Shown here piece after piece: positions 1 to 15,551 of a stretch of 64,000 nucleotides of DNA (within the stretch, counting starts at the first letter, position 1; every line of letters begins with the position of its first letter). The stretch is from Coprinopsis marcescibilis (taxonomy: Eukaryota; Basidiomycota; Agaricomycetes; Agaricales; Psathyrellaceae), in NCBI GenBank assembly GCA_004369085.1, contig ML210231.1, forward strand, positions 1 through 64,000. Reading direction: 5' to 3'. The notes beneath the pieces were generated by a model. It ran no database searches, was not told the DNA's origin, and worked only from the letters and a program-made list of their open reading frames with translations. The translations under genes were made by a program, and so were the position numbers.

Positions 1-2795
<2,795 letters not shown>

Positions 2796-5700
2796 TTAAG
2801 CCATGACGCTTGCCAAAAGTGCCATACGAATCTGCGATATGGAATGTCAGACGTCTTTCATGCCGATGGGATGATATTCCGAAACTTACAAAGAGACCGT
2901 ATCGCATCTGCCTGAAATATACAGCTCGGCGCGAATCGTAGTCAACTTCAGGGTCGATTTCTGGCGGGAAAAGGTTAGATCGAACAGCAGAGAAATTTTG
3001 GAAGATGGATGATGCTTACCATTGACACGGGGGAGTGGATGCATCACGATCATGTCCTCCTTCGCCCGCGATAGTACCGCATGATCAACGCGATATGCAT
3101 CCTTCACCTGCACCCATTCGGTTTCGCTGTCGAACCTTTCTTTTTGCACGCGCGTGACATAGAGGACGTCAGTGTCGGTGAGAACCTCGTCCAACGACTC
3201 GCAGATCGTGACAGGGATTCCTGCCTTCCTAGCGGCGGCCACAACACTAGAAGGCATTGCCAAGGAGGGTGGAGACACAAAGTTCAGACGGACAGCATAG
3301 TGGCATAAGAGTGTTACCAAGCTATGAACAGTTCGTCCATTCTTGAGGTCTCCAATCAAAGTAATCGTTCGCCCGTTGACAGTTCCGAGCTCTGACCGTA
3401 TGGTATACACGTCCAGAAGAGCCTGGGAACGAAAAGATAAGGTATAGTTGACACGTCCCAAAACAGACCAACAAGACGTACCTGGGTGGGATGTTCTCCA
3501 ATTCCGTCTCCCGCATTGATTATCGGAACGGGAGAGAACTTGGCAGCTAATTGCGCACTGCCAACATCCGGATGTCGAATGACAATGGCGTCTCCATAGC
3601 AGGCCAGGGTCCGAACAGTATCAGGCAGAGTCTCTCCCTTCCGGACAGAAGACGTCTCGGCAGTAATCTGGACCACCTGACCACCCAACCGTTTCATAGC
3701 GGCGTCGAATGAGGAGCTGGTTCTGGTTGACGGTTCATAGAACGCAGTGCAGAGGACCTTTCCTTTCAAGGTGTCCAACGTACCAACCCGTTCCACCTGG
3801 AGCTGAATTTCATGCGCCAACGCAAAGAGATCGTAGAGATCTCGCTGGGTAAACTGCTTGACAGACAGAATGTGCCTCCTATGGAATGAAGGGTGGGGTT
3901 GCAAGTGGGTCAACGTATGAGTGCTGACAGGCGGAGGATGATGTTGATGTTGAATCTGGTGACTAGGCCTGGCTTGAATAGAGGTAGAGGGTGTGGAAAT
4001 GGCGGGAAGTGAAACAATAGAGTCGGATTCTTTGACGGGAGCAGGGTGGATAACCGTGGAAGAAATGTCGCGTCCCTGCGGGCTGGAGATCAAGGAACCA
4101 TCCAAGAACGCGGTATGGCCATGGATGACAACACGATGGATGAAAGCGGAAACCGGCTTGGACTCCAGAGGAGACCAAGAAGGGCTAAACTTGGAGAATG
4201 GCGCACGTCTGCCTAGAACAACCTCAACGCTGGTCTGGAGCTGTTCAGGAATTCCAAAGATTGAAACCGGATTGTCGTGCATCCTCTTCTGGATGGCATC
4301 CAACGTCAGACGTCCTTCAACGACAGCCGTCAAGAGCAAGGGAAGTGCCTCCTCATTTCCAGAGAACGCGGATCCTTCTCGTTGGGTCTGTCTCGCCAGG
4401 TGATACGGTGTAGGCCCAATCGAGAAAACGTCGATGACGTCCAGCTTGTCCCACAGCGCTTTTTGATCCGCCGCGGACGGGAGAATGGCCGATCCGTCAA
4501 AGTCTTCCTTCTTGAAGAAAAGGGAATAGACCGAGACGTCACAGGTGACCCTGAGACCCTTGGCCTTGCTGAGCGATATGATCAAGAGGTCGTCATGGCT
4601 CTGAACGTTGGAGATGTGAATGCTGCGGTTGTTGAGGCTGGACAGGAGAAGAATGGAGGCCAATTCGGCGCCCTTTGCATCTGTAATCACCGGCTTGTCC
4701 GCAGGCCAAGAGGCAAAGTGGGCGGCAACGACAGAGACGGGAGTGGCAGCAGGAATAAAGAGAGTCTTCGCGTCCGCTTGGACCTCCTCGTCCAACGCAT
4801 CGACATTATCCGCGGTGGCGGCCACACCGAAGGCAATGTTGCAGTGAGCCACACCCGCAGCGTTGGCCCGAGCTTGATCCAAAGTCGCCCGGTTCGTAAT
4901 GGCATTGCCATCCCCAACAGGCAAAACTAGAACAGTTGTGAATCCAGCCCGTACAGAAGCCTCTGTCGCTGTCGCGATGTCCTTGCTGTTCGGAGTGATG
5001 AGGTCGGGCACAAAGGTCGACACATTGACGAGGCCAGGGAAGGTGTGGGTGCGATGGGAGCTCTTGGAATCGATGCTCGACACGTCCAGAGGTAACTTGC
5101 GGACAAGAGCTTCAGCCAGCATCTTGGCGTTCTTGACGTTGGTGATAAGTGGAATGGCAAAGTCGACTGCCATCCGGCGAGTTCGGTAACCTTTGCTAGC
5201 GTACGTGGCAGGACGCCTGTAGTGGTTCTTGGACGGCAAGTTGATGTACATGTCGATGAGGTTATTGGCCAGATGCTGGGTCAAAGAGTATTCCGACTTT
5301 TGCTCTCCACCTTCCGTTCCCAACGTCTCGAGGTACTGTAGGAATGGGATCAGAATCCCCGAACAATTGCACAAGTTGTCAGATAACTCACCTTGCAGGT
5401 AACATTATGTTCAGTCAAGAAATCAGCAGTACCCGTGGTCGCAAAGATATTGTACCCAGCCGCGCTCAGCTTCTGAACCGATGGCAAGATTTCCAACTTC
5501 TCCTTATAGCTTCCAACCGAGAACAAGATATTTTTCTTGGGAGGGTGAATACCGGTCGAGATCAATCCCTTGAGGTACGCCTCATATTTGTCCCTGCCAA
5601 AGCACGCAACTTCTCCTGTTGACGCCATCTCCACTCCAAGAACAGGATCGGCGCCCGACAGTCTGCTAAAGCTGAACTGCGGCACCTTGACACCGACATA

Positions 5701-8700
5701 ATCCGCGGGGAGCCCAGAGTCCGGATATGGCTCAACGGGAAGACCCAACATCGCCTTGGTCGCCATCTCAATCGCATCAATCCCCGTCACTTTAGACACG
5801 AACGGGAACGACCTCGCCGCTCGCAAATTGCACTCGATAACCTTGATTTCGTTGTTCTTCGCGATGAACTGGATGTTGAACGGTCCCGTCACGTTAAGCG
5901 CATGTCCAATCTTCGCAGTCGCCTCTTCGATTTGACGAACAGTCTGCGGATCCAAATCTTGAGGAGGATGGATGAGGGTGGCATCGCCAGAGTGAACACC
6001 TGCGTTCTCGACATGCTCGGATATGTAGTGCATAATCATCTTGCCATCCTTCGCAATAGCATCCATTTCGATCTCCTTGGCCTGCTCGATATACTTGGAA
6101 ATGACAACGGGGTGGTCGCGAGAAACGTCCGCAGCTTGGGTCAGGTAGTTGGCCAGGTCGTCCTTGGTAGAGACCACGTTCATCGCAGCACCAGAAAGCA
6201 CATACGAAGGCCGGACGAGCACAGGGTAGCCCACCTTCTCGCAGAACTCGGTGGCAGCCTCGAAGCTCGTCAACTCCTTCCACTTGGGCTGATCAACACC
6301 AATCTCGTCCAACAAGCGCGAAAACTTGTATCGGTTCTCCGCCGTATCAATCATCTCCGGTGACGTTCCGTAAATCTTGACGTTCTGCCTGAACAACGGA
6401 AGCGCGATGTTGTTTGGCGTCTGGCCACCCATGGACAGAATAACACCCCTCGATCTTTCCGTATCATAGATGTCGAGGATCGTCTCCAAGCTGATGTTCT
6501 CAAAGTAGAGTCGATCGGCTTCGTCGTAGTCGGTACTGACAGTTTCCGGGTTGTAGTTGACCATGACAGTTGGGATGCCTTGATCGCGCAGTGTACGAAT
6601 AGCTCGGACAGCACACCAATCGAACTCGACCGAGGATCCGATGCGATAGACACCCGAACCGAGCACCATGATACCCCTATCCTCGAAGGTAATGTCGTGT
6701 TCCACGGCGTTGTAGGTGGTGTAGAGGTAGTTCGTAAACGCGGGGAACTCGGCCGCCACCGTATCGATTTGCTTGACGAATGGTGCGATGAACGACTCTT
6801 GGCGGAGCTGTCGGACAGCGAGTTCGGTACTTGAAATGCAGGTGGCAATCTGCTTGTCCGAGAAACCGTACTGCTTGCTGTGAAGGAGAAGGCTGGTCGG
6901 GAGGTTCGAAGCAGTGCACGACCTAATATGGGAGACCAAATGGTCAGACACGAGGCGCATATATGAGGTCAAAGAAAAAAAGGATACTCACATGAGCTGC
7001 TGCTCAATTTTGAAGATGTCATGCAGCCTGTTCAAGAACCACTTGTCGATGTTGGTCAGTTGCCAGATCTTGTCAACGCTGTAGCCACGATGGAAGGCAG
7101 TGGAGATCGCAAAGACACGTTTATCGGTAGGGTTGACAAGCTCTTCATCGATGTCGTCGACGAGGTCGTTCTGATACTGTTGTCAGAGAGGTCGAAATGC
7201 ACAAAGCTTTTGAGAAAACATACCTGTGCGAAACCCAAGAACTGGTCGTCGATGGAGCGAATGGCCTTCTGGAAGGTCTCCTCGAAGGTCCTACCGATCG
7301 CCATAACCTCTCCAACACTCTTCATGCTGCTGCTCAGCAATCTGCTAACACGGCTGAACTTCTTCAAGTCCCAACGGGGAATCTTCACGACAACATAATC
7401 CAAGCTGGGCTCGAAGCAAGCGGAGGTGACCTTGGTGACCGAGTTCTTGATCTCGTTGAGAGGAATTCCGAGACCAAGTTTGGCTGCGATGAAGGCAAGA
7501 GGATAGCCAGTGGCCTTTGAAGCAAGAGCCGACGAACGGGACAAACGGGCGTTGACCTCGATGATGCAGTACTCCTGCGAGTCAGGGTTCAACGCGTACT
7601 GGATGTTGCACTCTCCAACAACGCCGAGGTGACGAATGACGTTGACGGCCGTCGTCCTGAGCATGTTGTAGTCGGCATCCGAGAGCGTCTGGGAAGGTGC
7701 CACGACGATGGAGTCTCCAGTGTGGATACCCAAAGGATCAAAGTTCTGGACGAAAATCAGTAAACACTCAAACAAAAGGATTGGATAGTGCGCACCTCCA
7801 TGTTGCAGACAGTGATGCAGTTGTCTCTGCAATCACGAACAACCTCGTATTCAATCTCCTTCCATCCTTTCATGCTCTTCTCGACGAGAACTTGAGGGCT
7901 GGTGGCGAAAGCCTTGTCACAAAGCGTCCTCAGCTGCTTCTCGTCCTGGGCGAAACCACTCCCCAAACCACCGAGCGCATAGGCGGCTCGAACGATAACG
8001 GGGTAGCCAATGGACTTGGCTGCGATAATAGCCTCATCGATGTTTGTCGCTGTGGAACTCTCCGCGCACTTCTCCCCGATTTCTTCCATGGCATCGGCAA
8101 AGAGTTGACGATCCTCGGTCGTAATGATAGTCTCAATGGGGGTACCAAGGACCTTTACACCGAGGTCAGCAAACTCGTCCTTGAGCTTGATACCGACGTT
8201 GAGGGCGGTCTGTCCACCAAAGGTGACGTAGATACCGTCGGGCTTCTCGTACTTGATGATCTTGCGAACAAAGTCGGGAGTGACGGGGAGGAAGTAGACC
8301 TTGTCGGCGAGACCCTTGGAGGTGGCGATGGTAGCAATGTTGGGGTTGACCATGATAGTGTAGATGCCCTCTTCCTTTAGGGCCTTGATAGCCTGAGATC
8401 CAGAGTAGTCGAACTCGCCGGCCTGACCAATCGACAAACCCCCAGAGCCGAGAATGATAACCTTGCTGACATTGGCGCGAGGAACGCGTTTTTCGTTATC
8501 CTCCTTGGTTCCTCCGGGAAGCTTGACGGGAGAGGGGGATCCAGTTGCAGCAGAGTCGGCGACGTTCTGGAGGAAAACATCGAACAAGAATTCGGTGTCG
8601 CGGGGACCGGGGGTAGATTCGGGATGGAACTGGACGGAAAAGAAAGGCTTGTTTTCGCAATAGACACCCTCGTTGCTGCCGTCGTTGGCGTTCTGGAAGA

Positions 8701-10052
8701 GTTCCTTCCAACCGGCGGGCAATGTAGCCGTATCGACCTGGTAACCGTGGTTCTGACTGGTGATGTAGCATCGTCCCGAAAGCACATCCGTGCAAGGGAT
8801 GTTTTGCCCGCGGTTTCCGTACTTCATCTTGGACGTCTTGGCACCAGCAGCAAGGGCCATCAGCTGGTGTCCCAAACAGATACCGAAGATGGGGATGTCA
8901 TCACGCTCCATCGCCTTCGACAGCCTGCTGACAGTCGACTTGACCATAGTAGGGTCACCGGGTCCGTTAGAAACAAAAAGACCATCATACGGCTCTGATT
9001 CTGCGAGGAAATCATAGTCCCATGGAACGACCTTGAGTTCGACACCCCGGTTGATGAAGCATCGAATTTGGTTGTACTTCATGCCGACATCGAGAGCAAG
9101 GATACGAAGAGGGCGGCCGGAAGGATGAAGACGGGGGGTGACAGTCGGGGTGTACAATCTTGGTGCTGAGATAGAGACTTTTGCGACCAAGTTGATCTGG
9201 TTGGGGTTGCTAAATGGGATGTCGATGTAGTCTTCGCGCCAGGGGAAGGGAGTCGAAGGAACGGAAGGAAGGACAGTCGAATGTCGACGGAAGTCAGGAA
9301 GGCGTGGTCGACCTTGACGTGGGCCAGTTGCACGAGCAAGAATTCGACCGAGCATGGATCCTTTTTCGCGGATCTTTTTGGTAAGGGCGCGAGTGTCGAT
9401 ACCGAAGATGGCAGGAACACCATTTTCCTTTAGCCAAGCCCCAAGCGAGGAGTTGGCGAGGAAGTGGCTATATTCCTCAGTATAGTTTCCGACAACGAGG
9501 GCCGCAATATGAATCCTGGACGATTCAAAGTGTTCTGGGAGGTCATCCCACGAAGCTGGTCGTGCAGGGACACCATAGTTTCCCAGCAAAGGGTATGTGA
9601 GGACCAAGATCTGACCCTCATACGAAGGGTCCGTCAAGGACTCGGTATATCCAACCATTCCTACATTATACCAATAAATATTGTTCGTGAAAAAAACCAA
9701 GAAGAAAAAACTTACCGGTTTGGAAGACACATTCTCCTGCAATGCTTTTCCCCTCAGCACCAAAGCTGATACCACTGTAGACTGTACCATCAGTTAGCTC
9801 GAGGATCCCATCGACGACGCTCTCATCGTCTTGAGCAGGCCCTGTAACGGGGGCAGCTGGAAAATGGGGAGACATGCTCGCAGCACGGGCGAGTACTGGG
9901 CGTTCGATAGCGTCGGGAGCAGAATTTTGAGTAATAGGTAGCGACATGTGTTGGATTAGTTTGTTGTAATAGTCGTCGTCTTCCTCTCCACCCGGATGAG
10001 AGATGGTTCTGATTCGAGTGGGAGGAAGAGGAGAAGAGGATTCGCCCGCCAA
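2796..10052 (-). CDS. URA2: Multifunctional pyrimidine enzyme: GATase-CPSase II, pseudo-DHOase, aspartate transcarbamylase
   Basis: It performs the first two steps of de novo pyrimidine synthesis in the cytoplasm, making carbamoyl phosphate from glutamine, bicarbonate and ATP, then carbamoyl aspartate. Nine exons: 10052-9716, 9660-7796, 7745-7224, 7170-6992, 6922-5392, 5335-3482, 3422-3020, 2960-2890 and 2831-2796. Together they give 2265 aa, the usual fungal length. The glutamine amidotransferase (about 80-465) has the nucleophile in GICLGHQ and HPES. The two CPSase halves follow (about 500-1500; [19 protein letters not shown] and [17 protein letters not shown]). An MGS-like stretch and a DHOase-like domain come next. 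The C-terminal ATCase carries [26 protein letters not shown] and HPLPRVNEIDPE. In the DHOase-like part the metal-binding HxH is replaced ([10 protein letters not shown]), as in other fungal proteins where DHOase is supplied by a separate URA4-type enzyme. The last exon is only 36 nt and restores the canonical ending [10 protein letters not shown]. Confidence 0.97.
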
Positions 10053-11998
10053 ACAAGATTAGATCTGCAAAATCTTTTGTTTGGCCACGACCAAACATCT
10101 TCCGATCAGATCACTTGTTAATCGATGTCAGCATCAAAACATAACCACGCGATTACCTGCGATTGGTAGCGGTGCCTTGATTTCAATTGATTTCAAGTTC
10201 TCCCAGTGTTATGTACCTGCAAGAGTCTTCAGCTTATCCTTCACAGATCGAATTACATCTTACTCACCGCTCAAATCAGAAGGACTACCCGTACGCCGAT
10301 ATCTCCGTGATGTACAGCTCCACTTGATTTCTGAGATAAACGTTTGAGCTCGTACTCTGCTTCTTACGTCCACCAGTCGACATTAAAATATGCACCTGAA
10401 GTTCTGGGTCCCGTAGATCTTCCAAGACAAGCAAGGATGAATCTGGAATTCAATGCAGTGACTGCGATGCCTGCCGTCCTCTGAATAGGGTTGGGTCAAT
10501 ACGAATTGTAGTCGCAACACGTCCCTGTTTAACGCTCAAAGTAGTAGTATTATCCGTGACTTTCTGCTCAAATGGCTCAACTGCAGCGGCCTCTGCAAAC
10601 GACGTGCAGCCGCGCTTCCGTCCGCATATTTCAAGAGCGATCGTCGGCATGCTTGAGAGGCACTGTGCTACGAACGCATGCGTACGAACCGCTCGATGTT
10701 GATGTTGGTTTCATTACTTTTGTCGACGTTCAACCGCACTCCTCTTTTTCAGCCTTTCCCCAACCACAAACATCTGTACTTCAACCAACCTTATATGAAA
10801 TCCGATACACAATTGTCGGAACAAACCGCACATACATACTATTGATTCAACGCGTTCGACAGGTGCTTGGGCGAGGAACGTGGCTTCTCTTGGCCGGACG
10901 TTCCTGCTAGGCTTTGAACTATTGCGGGCTACAGATTACGACTGTCCGATCGCCATCGATTGCGAAGTTCCACAGTCATTTCGAGCGGGGATAAGTTCTA
11001 GTGGGAAGGGGAAGTCCCAGCTGCATCACTTCTTCTTGTCCCAGCTGCATCACTTCGGGGTATCACCAACCATGTGCGTTTGCACGTTGCAAGGGGCGAC
11101 TTGTGTATTCCTGAGACGGACGTTTAGGACTTGGCCGTAACCTGAACCAACGTGGCTTGAAGACTTACCTTACCGTCCGATTCGCTTATCGGTTATGGTA
11201 GTCTTCATCAGCACTGTGAGATAACCTTTCAGGAACTTGGGGAGGCTGTGGGAGCTTTTTGGAAGATGCATGGGTGTTGAGAACGAGAACGGACCGATCG
11301 TGGGCTAGGCTCGGGTTAAGCTTGATGGTTGCGGGCGTCAATCACAAGAAAGTTGTTTAGGGCAGGGATTTCAATCAGTATGATGTGTGAAAGAACATTG
11401 GAATGATAGCCAGATACTCCTGTGACCAAACAAAAGTCACCGAAACTGCCAGTTAACAACAACTGGTTTTCAATGTCGGGACACAGGAACAGGGCACACT
11501 TCCGCTTCTATGCACATCCAAGTTGGTAGCCGTGTCCCCTTTTATCTGGAGCTCTAGACTAAGCTTTCGAATATGGTTATCCATAGCAAAAGGGGGAAGT
11601 CGAAGACTCGAAGCAAGTCGTATCACACTTTCCATAGCTTCGGTGAATTCAACCTTGCCAACGAGAACACCTCCGTATTTCAGGAGATCCAGGAGTTTTA
11701 AATTGACTTTGTACCTGTACCGACATCTACTAAAAAATCCACTCAAATAGAAAGCACGAACCCAATCTCTCAGCAAACCCAAGCCGGATAATTCGAGTCG
11801 GGGACTTCCCAGGTTAACACACAAGTGACGTCACCACAACGAAAATCGCCGGACTTGGCGGGGTATCAATTTTGGGGATGCCACGGTGATCAACTGGCCT
11901 GGGCATTCGAGGCCCACAAAAACCTTTTACATGCCTCCCGACATGATCTCAAGTTCCGCTCTCAGTACACCAATACCCCCGTACCCACCCAAAAAGAC
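10053..11998. other. Divergent intergenic region, URA2 / DUF202 gene
   Basis: This holds the promoters of URA2 (leftward) and of the DUF202 gene (rightward). A 19-bp direct repeat occurs at 11014-11032 and 11038-11056 (period 24). A 123-codon minus-strand frame at 11453-11824 is open but has no recognised domain and no splice support, so I do not call it. Confidence 0.5.
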
Positions 11999-12955
11999 AT
12001 GGATATCCGCCCGACACTACCCAGCGACGATCTGCAGCGGGTCCTAGAGTCTGGAACATTATCTCCACCACCGACCCCTGCGTCCGGGTCTCGGTCCTCC
12101 CCGGAACCACTGCATCACCCGCATTCGAAGAGCAAAGAGCCGCAATACGTACCGCATTCACATTCGCTGCTGAGACGCTCTGCGGTATCAGTGGATAATG
12201 CACGAGGAGAAAGGGAAGGAGAAGGAGAAGTGGAATATGTGGATGACAGCGCGACAGAAGCGGGACTGCCGTCGCCGGGAAAAACGAAAGCCTTGCATCG
12301 AATATTGCGAAGAAGGTCAAGCTACAGGTACAGGCGGTCAGGAAGAAGGCCTTCCGATAGAGAGGAAGAGGAAAGAGAGAAGAAGGAAGAGTTGAGAACG
12401 ATAAGGAGCAAGTTGCGACAATCAAAGTACAACCCCACACTTGTGCTGGAGAACTCTGGGAGCGTGGCGAGAGATCATTTGGCGTCTGAGCGAACATTTT
12501 TGGCGTACGTTCGCACCAGCTTGGGCTTAGCTTCGATGGGAGTTGGTACGTGGTCCCTTGGTGTCAAGTGCCGGCTCGACGTCGGTGCTGAATAGTTGTA
12601 TCTCTAGCGTTGGTCCAGCTGTTCGCCATCGCAGATTTAACGAGACGTGCAACTGGCGTTGAGCCACCACGGCAAGCGGCAGACCTGCAGAAGTTTGCGA
12701 AGCCACTTGGGGCTCTGACTGTAATATTCGCGCTTGTCGTCTTGCTTCAAGGTGAGTACATGAATATCACTCTGTTGGGCGATCCATTTACGCAGGATAT
12801 CGGAATCAATAGGACTTTGGCGTTACTTCAAGATCCAAACTTCCCTCCCGACAAATCTATTCCCCGTTGCACGAGCATCTGTAGCGTTCTCGACGTTCGT
12901 TTTCAGTGGGATCATCATCACCATTTTCGTCGCCGTACTTTCGGGGAACAAATAA
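11999..12955 (+). CDS. DUF202 membrane protein
   Basis: Three exons (11999-12545, 12608-12751, 12813-12955) give 277 aa. The first 150 or so residues are polar, with Ser/Pro-rich and Glu/Arg/Lys-rich stretches, and look disordered. The C-terminal part is a DUF202 domain. It opens with the family signature RDHLASERTFLAYVRTSLG and continues with three hydrophobic segments: one at ALVQLFAIADL, one around LGALTVIFALVVLLQG and a terminal ASVAFSTFVFSGIIITIFV. The sequence LWRYFKIQ between the last two is also typical. Fungal DUF202 proteins are small membrane proteins related to the VTC1-type module; what this family member does is not established. The second intron accepts at AATAG rather than the nearer GCAG, because only that choice keeps the frame and restores the WRYF motif. 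Confidence 0.88.
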
Positions 12956-14051
12956 CAGATCCGTTATCCTCTCAGACCATCGCTATCCTTTGAGTAAGTC
13001 CAACTGGGCCGCGCTTGCCGTTACATTAACAAGAATGATTTTGCAGATCTCGCTATCATGACCTCACCATTACTGCACTTCTCCACACCGTTACCTCATT
13101 AGAGTCTACTCGCACCGCATGCTAATTACTCTATTATATCTAGGCCAAGTCACGCAATGTAAACAACCTCAATCTTAGATGACCAGTAGCAACAGTTTGC
13201 GAGCTCCAAAAAGAATTCAGGACGCTACCCGTTGGCTCCGTGAGACTGGGGAAGCTTAGAGACTTGCTCCAAAGATTTGGGGAAGAGGCTTGTTTTAGAT
13301 CCGCATTTCCGGGGCCCACCTGTCGGTCGCTTATACACCTCGTACCATGCTGCTTCACAGGTTGGTTTGAGATTGCAGGCCGATGTACTGGAGATGTGTG
13401 AGCGATGCTACCTGGCAACTGGAAACCCGCCATCTCAAAGACGCATCATCTTCGATGCCCTGTTGGGCCTAACGCAACTATGAAAATCATTTCTGAACAT
13501 CTGACTTATTTGTGCACAAGTCAAGGGTGGCTGCAGATACGTGCACCCCTCTGGCATATATGTGTCCAACCGGCGGCGTCGAGCGCCTGAGGCTCCCTTG
13601 TTTTGTTGGCACGAAGTCCCCCGGGACCCTTCGTGCGGGAGGATCTTCAAACAAGATTATACTTGACCAAGCCGATTGTTATTGTGCCACCCGAGGCCCA
13701 CTAGGCCATGTAGTAGGCATGGAAGCCCTCAATCCCCCTCTCCAGTAATATGCCGCGTCGAACTTGAACGTGAACCTGAAGCGTGTATTTTGAACACCTT
13801 CGCTCCAACAGAGGTTAGTCCGGAGTACATGTAGTACGCAGCAAGATTACCAGGTCGTGACTACGAACATCCTTTTAAGTGATAGAGTCGCAAAGGAAAT
13901 GCGTGTCCAGGGGAACGCTGTGGATAAGTAACATTATTCTCGCTCTCGCAACATCGAGTTCCCAACCCTGCTTCGCGGCGGGTCTGAAAGATGGTGGTCG
14001 GATAAATAAGGGGTATGTGAATTACATCTGGAGAAGATACCCCAGAGAACG
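12956..14051. other. Convergent intergenic region, nothing recognised
   Basis: The DUF202 gene and the roadblock gene end here tail to tail. Short frames (for example 13140-13433 on minus and 13512-13748 on plus) overlap on opposite strands and show no domain or splice support. Confidence 0.5.
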
Positions 14052-14693
14052 TTACGAGGCAGGATCGTGCAAAACAGCAAGGAGATACTTCTCATCTAAT
14101 CAAAACAGTGAGTCGGGAGTAAATCCGAGCGAGAACAGCAAAATCGCACCAGGGGATATCATCAATTCGTGTCTCTTCGTCCGTATTCGCATAAACCTGA
14201 TCTCATCCTACACATTTCGATAGACTGATCAGCCACCCTCCTAGCTGACAACCCCCCAAGGTAAACCACTCACCGATTCAGGTTCGGCCAAACCTGGCGC
14301 ACCAACAGCGTCGTCTCTCCTCACTTCATCCAGGCCACTCTGAACACTCTCCACAATCCTCGCCACGACCGCAGCATACTTCCTTCCCGACTCCCCTTCA
14401 AACACCACACCCGAATTGCGGATGATGCTCGGCTGATGTCCTCGGGTCACAAGCAGATAACCCAGGACGGATCGATGTGTGGACAGCAGTGAAAGTTTCT
14501 GTTCAAGTTCCGGGGACATTGGTGAATTCGAGAAGGACCCGCTAATGTTGCCTGTGCCCGCTCCTTGCGAGTGTGGATTGCCGATGCTGCTTCCGCCAAC
14601 GGTTGGAGCTACGAAGGGTGTTCTTGCTGTACCGCTCTGTTCTGCGGCAATCAGGGCTCCCAGAAGTTCTCCACGGGAGCTTGTAGAGGACAT
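14052..14693 (-). CDS. Roadblock/LC7 domain protein
   Basis: Three exons (14693-14274, 14207-14150, 14095-14052) give 173 aa. The roadblock/LC7 fold lies in the C-terminal two thirds: a helix starting LEQKLSLLSTHRSVLGYLLV, a strand region SIIRNSGVVFEGE, a central helix and the last strands DEIRFMRIRTKRHELMISPD and EKYLLAVLHDP. Family members are dynein light chains of the roadblock type or subunits of small-GTPase regulatory complexes (Ragulator-like); the sequence alone does not decide between them. Typical roadblock light chains are about 100 aa. This one has a Gly/Ser-rich N-terminal extension of about 60 residues and an inserted linker before the last strands. The start at 14693 is the first ATG of the open frame. 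Confidence 0.82.
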
Positions 14694-15551
14694 ACCATTT
14701 TAAGTAGATTCCTGTTTTGTTAGCTTCAAGATTGTGATTGTGCAGGACCTGCTGGAGAGTTGGATGATCGGGACGGCAACCTGAGCGCGTTGGACCGCGA
14801 TTGGCAAGAGAACTGCTGACAAATTGGAGCGCACGGTCACACAGCCACACATATTCTGGTTACGAGTTCGATTCCGAGTCAGCTCGTCATTTCTCCCAGT
14901 CGTTTCGGATCTATTGATAATGCGTTTCGTAACTTTAGGGACTCGACGAAAGGAATGTATCGTCGTACAGTGCATGACATAGCTGCGCAGCCTGTCAGGT
15001 CCACTTTCGAACCTGGTTGCTCGAAATTTGTTGAGATCTGCGTAGGCCACTGTCAACAAACGAATAAAACTTCGGTGAGCTGCTCGTATCTCCTTTGAGG
15101 ACGATTGGTGCTCTGACTTGCCGCTCTTGCCACTCGCTGTTAAGCGGACATCCATGCATGGGTCAAGCAAATAGGCTTTACCCCGCCTCTTCCGTTAGGT
15201 CCGTCCGTCGACAGACCTGTTGCCCTTTTGGGCCATGACGACGGGTCAGAGTCGGGGAGCGAGGTCTAAGCCAACGTTATGCGGAAGCTTCCAAAGGAAC
15301 TGCGCCCTGGCTCGGGGGCGCACCTCAACTTTGGGACAAAGCGCGTCTGCAACAGCCTATGGGCGGGCAGCACCATACACAGCGGTGGCTAGCCGTATAA
15401 AAGAAGCGCCGTGGAAGGATATCTTTTCCACAATTTCTCCCAGTTTCACCTCATCCCCCAGCCTCTATCCACTTGAACCCTGAGCTTCACTCACCTCAAG
15501 CTGACTAGTACACTCACAAATTTTCTTACCCTCACCAGAAACTCAGATAAA
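14694..15551. other. Intergenic region with the promoter of the acidic-protein gene
   Basis: A minus-strand frame at 14700-15170 is open but unrecognised and may be chance. The right-hand 350 bp resembles, in inverted orientation, the upstream region of the paralogous gene at 51.6-52.0 kb, including a GGGCGCACC-type block and the TATA box. Confidence 0.5.
15396..15403 (+). promoter_or_regulatory. TATA box of acidic-protein gene 1
   Basis: TATAAAAG lies about 150 bp upstream of the ATG at 15552. The paralogue at 51.6 kb has a TTTAAAAG element at the corresponding position. Confidence 0.6.

Noticed and set aside
4277..4930. 217-codon plus-strand frame inside URA2
   Set aside because: Antisense shadow of the DHOase-like domain.
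12779..12796. Acceptor ACGCAG for the second intron of the DUF202 gene
   Set aside because: It leads to an immediate stop; the next acceptor (AATAG) restores frame and the WRYF motif.
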